Source: Rickettsia typhi
Lineage (GTDB): Bacteria; Pseudomonadota; Alphaproteobacteria; Rickettsiales; UBA1997
DNA length: 7,449 bases
Assembly: GCA_945898025.1 (NCBI GenBank)
Contig: CAMDGT010000056.1
Coordinates: 1 to 7,449 of the forward strand
Reading direction: 5' to 3'
Of the stretch, positions 6,620 through 7,449 are shown in pieces. The notes beneath the pieces were generated by a model. It was given only the letters and a program-made list of their open reading frames with translations. It was not told where the DNA came from and did no database searches. Positions within the stretch are counted from its first letter, which is position 1. Every line of letters starts with the position of its first letter. The position numbers and the translations under genes were made by a program.

Positions 6620-7042
6620 ATGAAAAATATTTCTATTGAAAAAATATGTTTGGAAAAAGGCATAAAACTTACTGAAAATCGTAAATTGGTTGCAAAAATA
6701 ATATCTCAAAGTGTCGATCATCCAGATGTAGAAGAATTATTTGCAAGAGTAAGTAAAATTAATAAAAAAATTGGCATTGCAACGGTTTATCGTGCTGTAA
6801 AAATGTTTGAAGAATTGGGTTTAATTACCCGCCATGATTTTCAAGGGAAGGGAAGGGCAAGATACGAAACAAATCACGACGATGATCATCACGATCATTT
6901 GGTTGATATTTCTAGCCAAGAAGTTTATGAATTTTTTAATCAAGAATTAGAAGATCTTAAAATTAAAATCGCTAAAGATTTTGGCTACGAATTAGTAGGG
7001 CATAAATTAGAGCTTTATTGTAAACCACTTAAAAAGTCTTAG
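6620..7042 (+). CDS. fur: Fur-family metal-responsive transcriptional regulator
   Basis: DNA-binding repressor of the Fur family, 140 residues, sensing Fe2+ or, in some alphaproteobacteria (Mur), Mn2+. The N-terminal winged helix contains GIKLTENRKLVAKII, DHPDVEELF (33-41, with metal-site His34 and Glu residues 38-39) and the recognition-helix region IATVYRAVKMFEELGLI (53-69). The hinge and metal region reads RHDFQGKGRARYE, then His90, His91, His93 in HHDHLVD. The dimerisation domain ends GYELVGHKLELY, with His128 a likely ligand. There is no CxxC structural zinc pair, as usual for alphaproteobacterial Fur. The motif set fits Fur/Mur better than Irr, Zur or PerR; the sensed metal cannot be read from sequence. 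The frame is open upstream to 6491, but only from ATG 6620 does it match Fur. It starts 19 nt after tolB and has no clear ribosome binding site. Confidence 0.93.
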   Translation: MKNISIEKICLEKGIKLTENRKLVAKIISQSVDHPDVEELFARVSKINKKIGIATVYRAVKMFEELGLITRHDFQGKGRARYETNHDDDHHDHLVDISSQEVYEFFNQELEDLKIKIAKDFGYELVGHKLELYCKPLKKS

Positions 7043-7096
7043 ATATGTTTAAAATTAAAAAATTAATCAATTTAACTTTACTTATAAAAAAATAAT

Positions 7097-7125
7097 TTGA
7101 CAATCGCTAGAAAACAACTAAAAAT
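7097..7125 (+). promoter_or_regulatory. Candidate sigma70-type promoter for the lipoprotein gene
   Basis: A perfect TTGACA at 7097-7102 is followed after a 17-nt spacer by AAAAAT at 7120-7125 (4/6 match to TATAAT). Transcription would begin near 7132, about 40 nt before the ATG at 7171. The -35 box is the best in the window and the position is right for the only gene preceded by a gap above 100 nt on this strand. The weak -10 and the AT-rich background limit certainty. Confidence 0.4.
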
Positions 7126-7128
7126 TGC

Positions 7129-7146
7129 CAATTAAAAATTGTTTTT
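7129..7146 (+). terminator. Weak terminator-like hairpin with T-tract (speculative)
   Basis: CAATT (7129-7133), loop AAA and AATTG (7137-7141) form a 5-bp stem followed by five T residues (7142-7146). A longer pairing of AAAACAA (7111-7117) with TTGTTTT (7139-7145) is an alternative fold. The stem is nearly all A-U, so it would be weak. If it ends the fur transcript, it sits oddly just after the candidate promoter at 7097-7125; only one of the two may be real. Confidence 0.18.
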
Positions 7147-7170
7147 ATTTAACTCCTAAATTAATTTTCA

Positions 7171-7449
7171 ATGACTAAAAAAAATAAATTATTCACTAGC
7201 ACTTTATTGTTAATTATTGCTTTATCATCTTCTTGTGCTACAAAAAAAGTTCCTGTAGTAGAAGAAAAGCCAGTTCAAAATATTGTTCCAGAATCTCAAA
7301 AGCCAGCTTTAGAACCTCAACCTGAGCCAGAAATTATTAACGAAGAACAGCTTCAAGTTCAAAATCAGCCTGCTACAGGTGAATCTTATCAAACTTTTGA
7401 TAATGAAGAAAAAATAGCTGAAGCAGATAAAAAAGTTGAAAGTCAAGTT
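7171..7449 (+). CDS. Putative lipoprotein, 5' part (cut by window end)
   Basis: An open frame of 93 codons runs off the right edge. Residues 1-21 look like a lipoprotein signal peptide: a Lys-rich start (TKKNK), a hydrophobic core (LLLIIAL) and SSSC, with Cys22 fitting the general lipobox pattern although position -3 is Ser rather than Leu. Cys22 would be lipidated, and with no Asp at +2 the protein is expected in the outer membrane or its inner face. Residues 23-62 are a low-complexity Pro/Glu/Gln/Val linker of the kind that spans away from the membrane; from about 70 the chain becomes charged and helix-prone (NEEKIAEADKK). No domain is reached, so the family is not identifiable. A Pal/OmpA-type or peptidase lipoprotein would fit the nearby tolB, but this is only a guess. 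The start ATG is the first in frame and follows the candidate promoter. Confidence 0.75.
   Translation, partial: MTKKNKLFTSTLLLIIALSSSCATKKVPVVEEKPVQNIVPESQKPALEPQPEPEIINEEQLQVQNQPATGESYQTFDNEEKIAEADKKVESQV

Noticed and set aside
7045..7095. 16-codon open frame starting MFKIKKLINLTLL, like the start of a signal peptide
   Set aside because: Too short, without a ribosome binding site, and Lys/Ile/Leu/Asn-rich short frames arise by chance in AT-rich DNA. It could be the relic of a secreted protein, but nothing downstream continues it.
1..7449. Mobile element, CRISPR array, tRNA/rRNA gene, toxin-antitoxin or defence module
   Set aside because: Nearly all sequence is accounted for by recognisable housekeeping genes; no direct repeats, terminal inverted repeats, transposase motifs or cloverleaf-like sequences were seen.

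Overview
This window comes from a strongly A+T-rich genome, and every gene in it is a recognisable bacterial housekeeping or envelope gene. Several proteins read as alphaproteobacterial. HslV carries a 12-residue leader before the ATTILSVR catalytic start. Fur is of the short, CxxC-less type with a DHPDVEELF motif. IspG keeps the SCPSCARQ signature. TolB has motifs such as SLVLTP-like, RISFxGGSY and TSGYxVE that I associate with Rickettsiales homologues. Together with the AT bias, the short intergenic spaces and the near absence of Shine-Dalgarno sequences, this suggests a reduced-genome alphaproteobacterium, possibly in or near the Rickettsiales. It would be one that keeps the MEP isoprenoid pathway, unlike Rickettsia itself. 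The assignment is inference from memory of the families, not a search.

Layout, left to right: (1) a plus-strand run of ispG (3' end only), rpiB and trmB, with rpiB and trmB overlapping by 32 bases; (2) a minus-strand pair, a Kef/CPA2-type antiporter gene followed 14 nt downstream by ribF, with ribF running tail to tail into trmB (stop codons one base apart); (3) a short divergent control region; (4) a plus-strand run of thiS, hslV, tolB and fur, with hslV and tolB sharing one base (TAATG) and the other gaps 19-28 nt; (5) a 128-nt gap holding a candidate promoter, then the start of a lipoprotein gene cut off by the window end.

Functionally the genes are mixed: isoprenoid precursor synthesis (IspG), pentose phosphate interconversion (RpiB), tRNA m7G46 methylation (TrmB), FMN/FAD synthesis (RibF), monovalent cation/proton exchange (Kef-like), thiamine thiazole sulfur carrier (ThiS), ATP-dependent proteolysis (HslV), envelope integrity (TolB), metal-responsive repression (Fur) and an outer-membrane lipoprotein candidate. 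Two usual partners are missing from next door: hslU is not beside hslV, and thiG/thiO are not beside thiS.

I looked for an undescribed system and did not find one. There is no mobile element, CRISPR array, tRNA, rRNA or defence cassette. What merits a second look is smaller: gene-order oddities, overlapping genes, a few substitutions at conserved positions (Kef nucleotide-binding loop, TrmB TxxE motif, IspG NGPGEA motif), lineage-type insertions in RpiB and TolB, and the unidentified lipoprotein.
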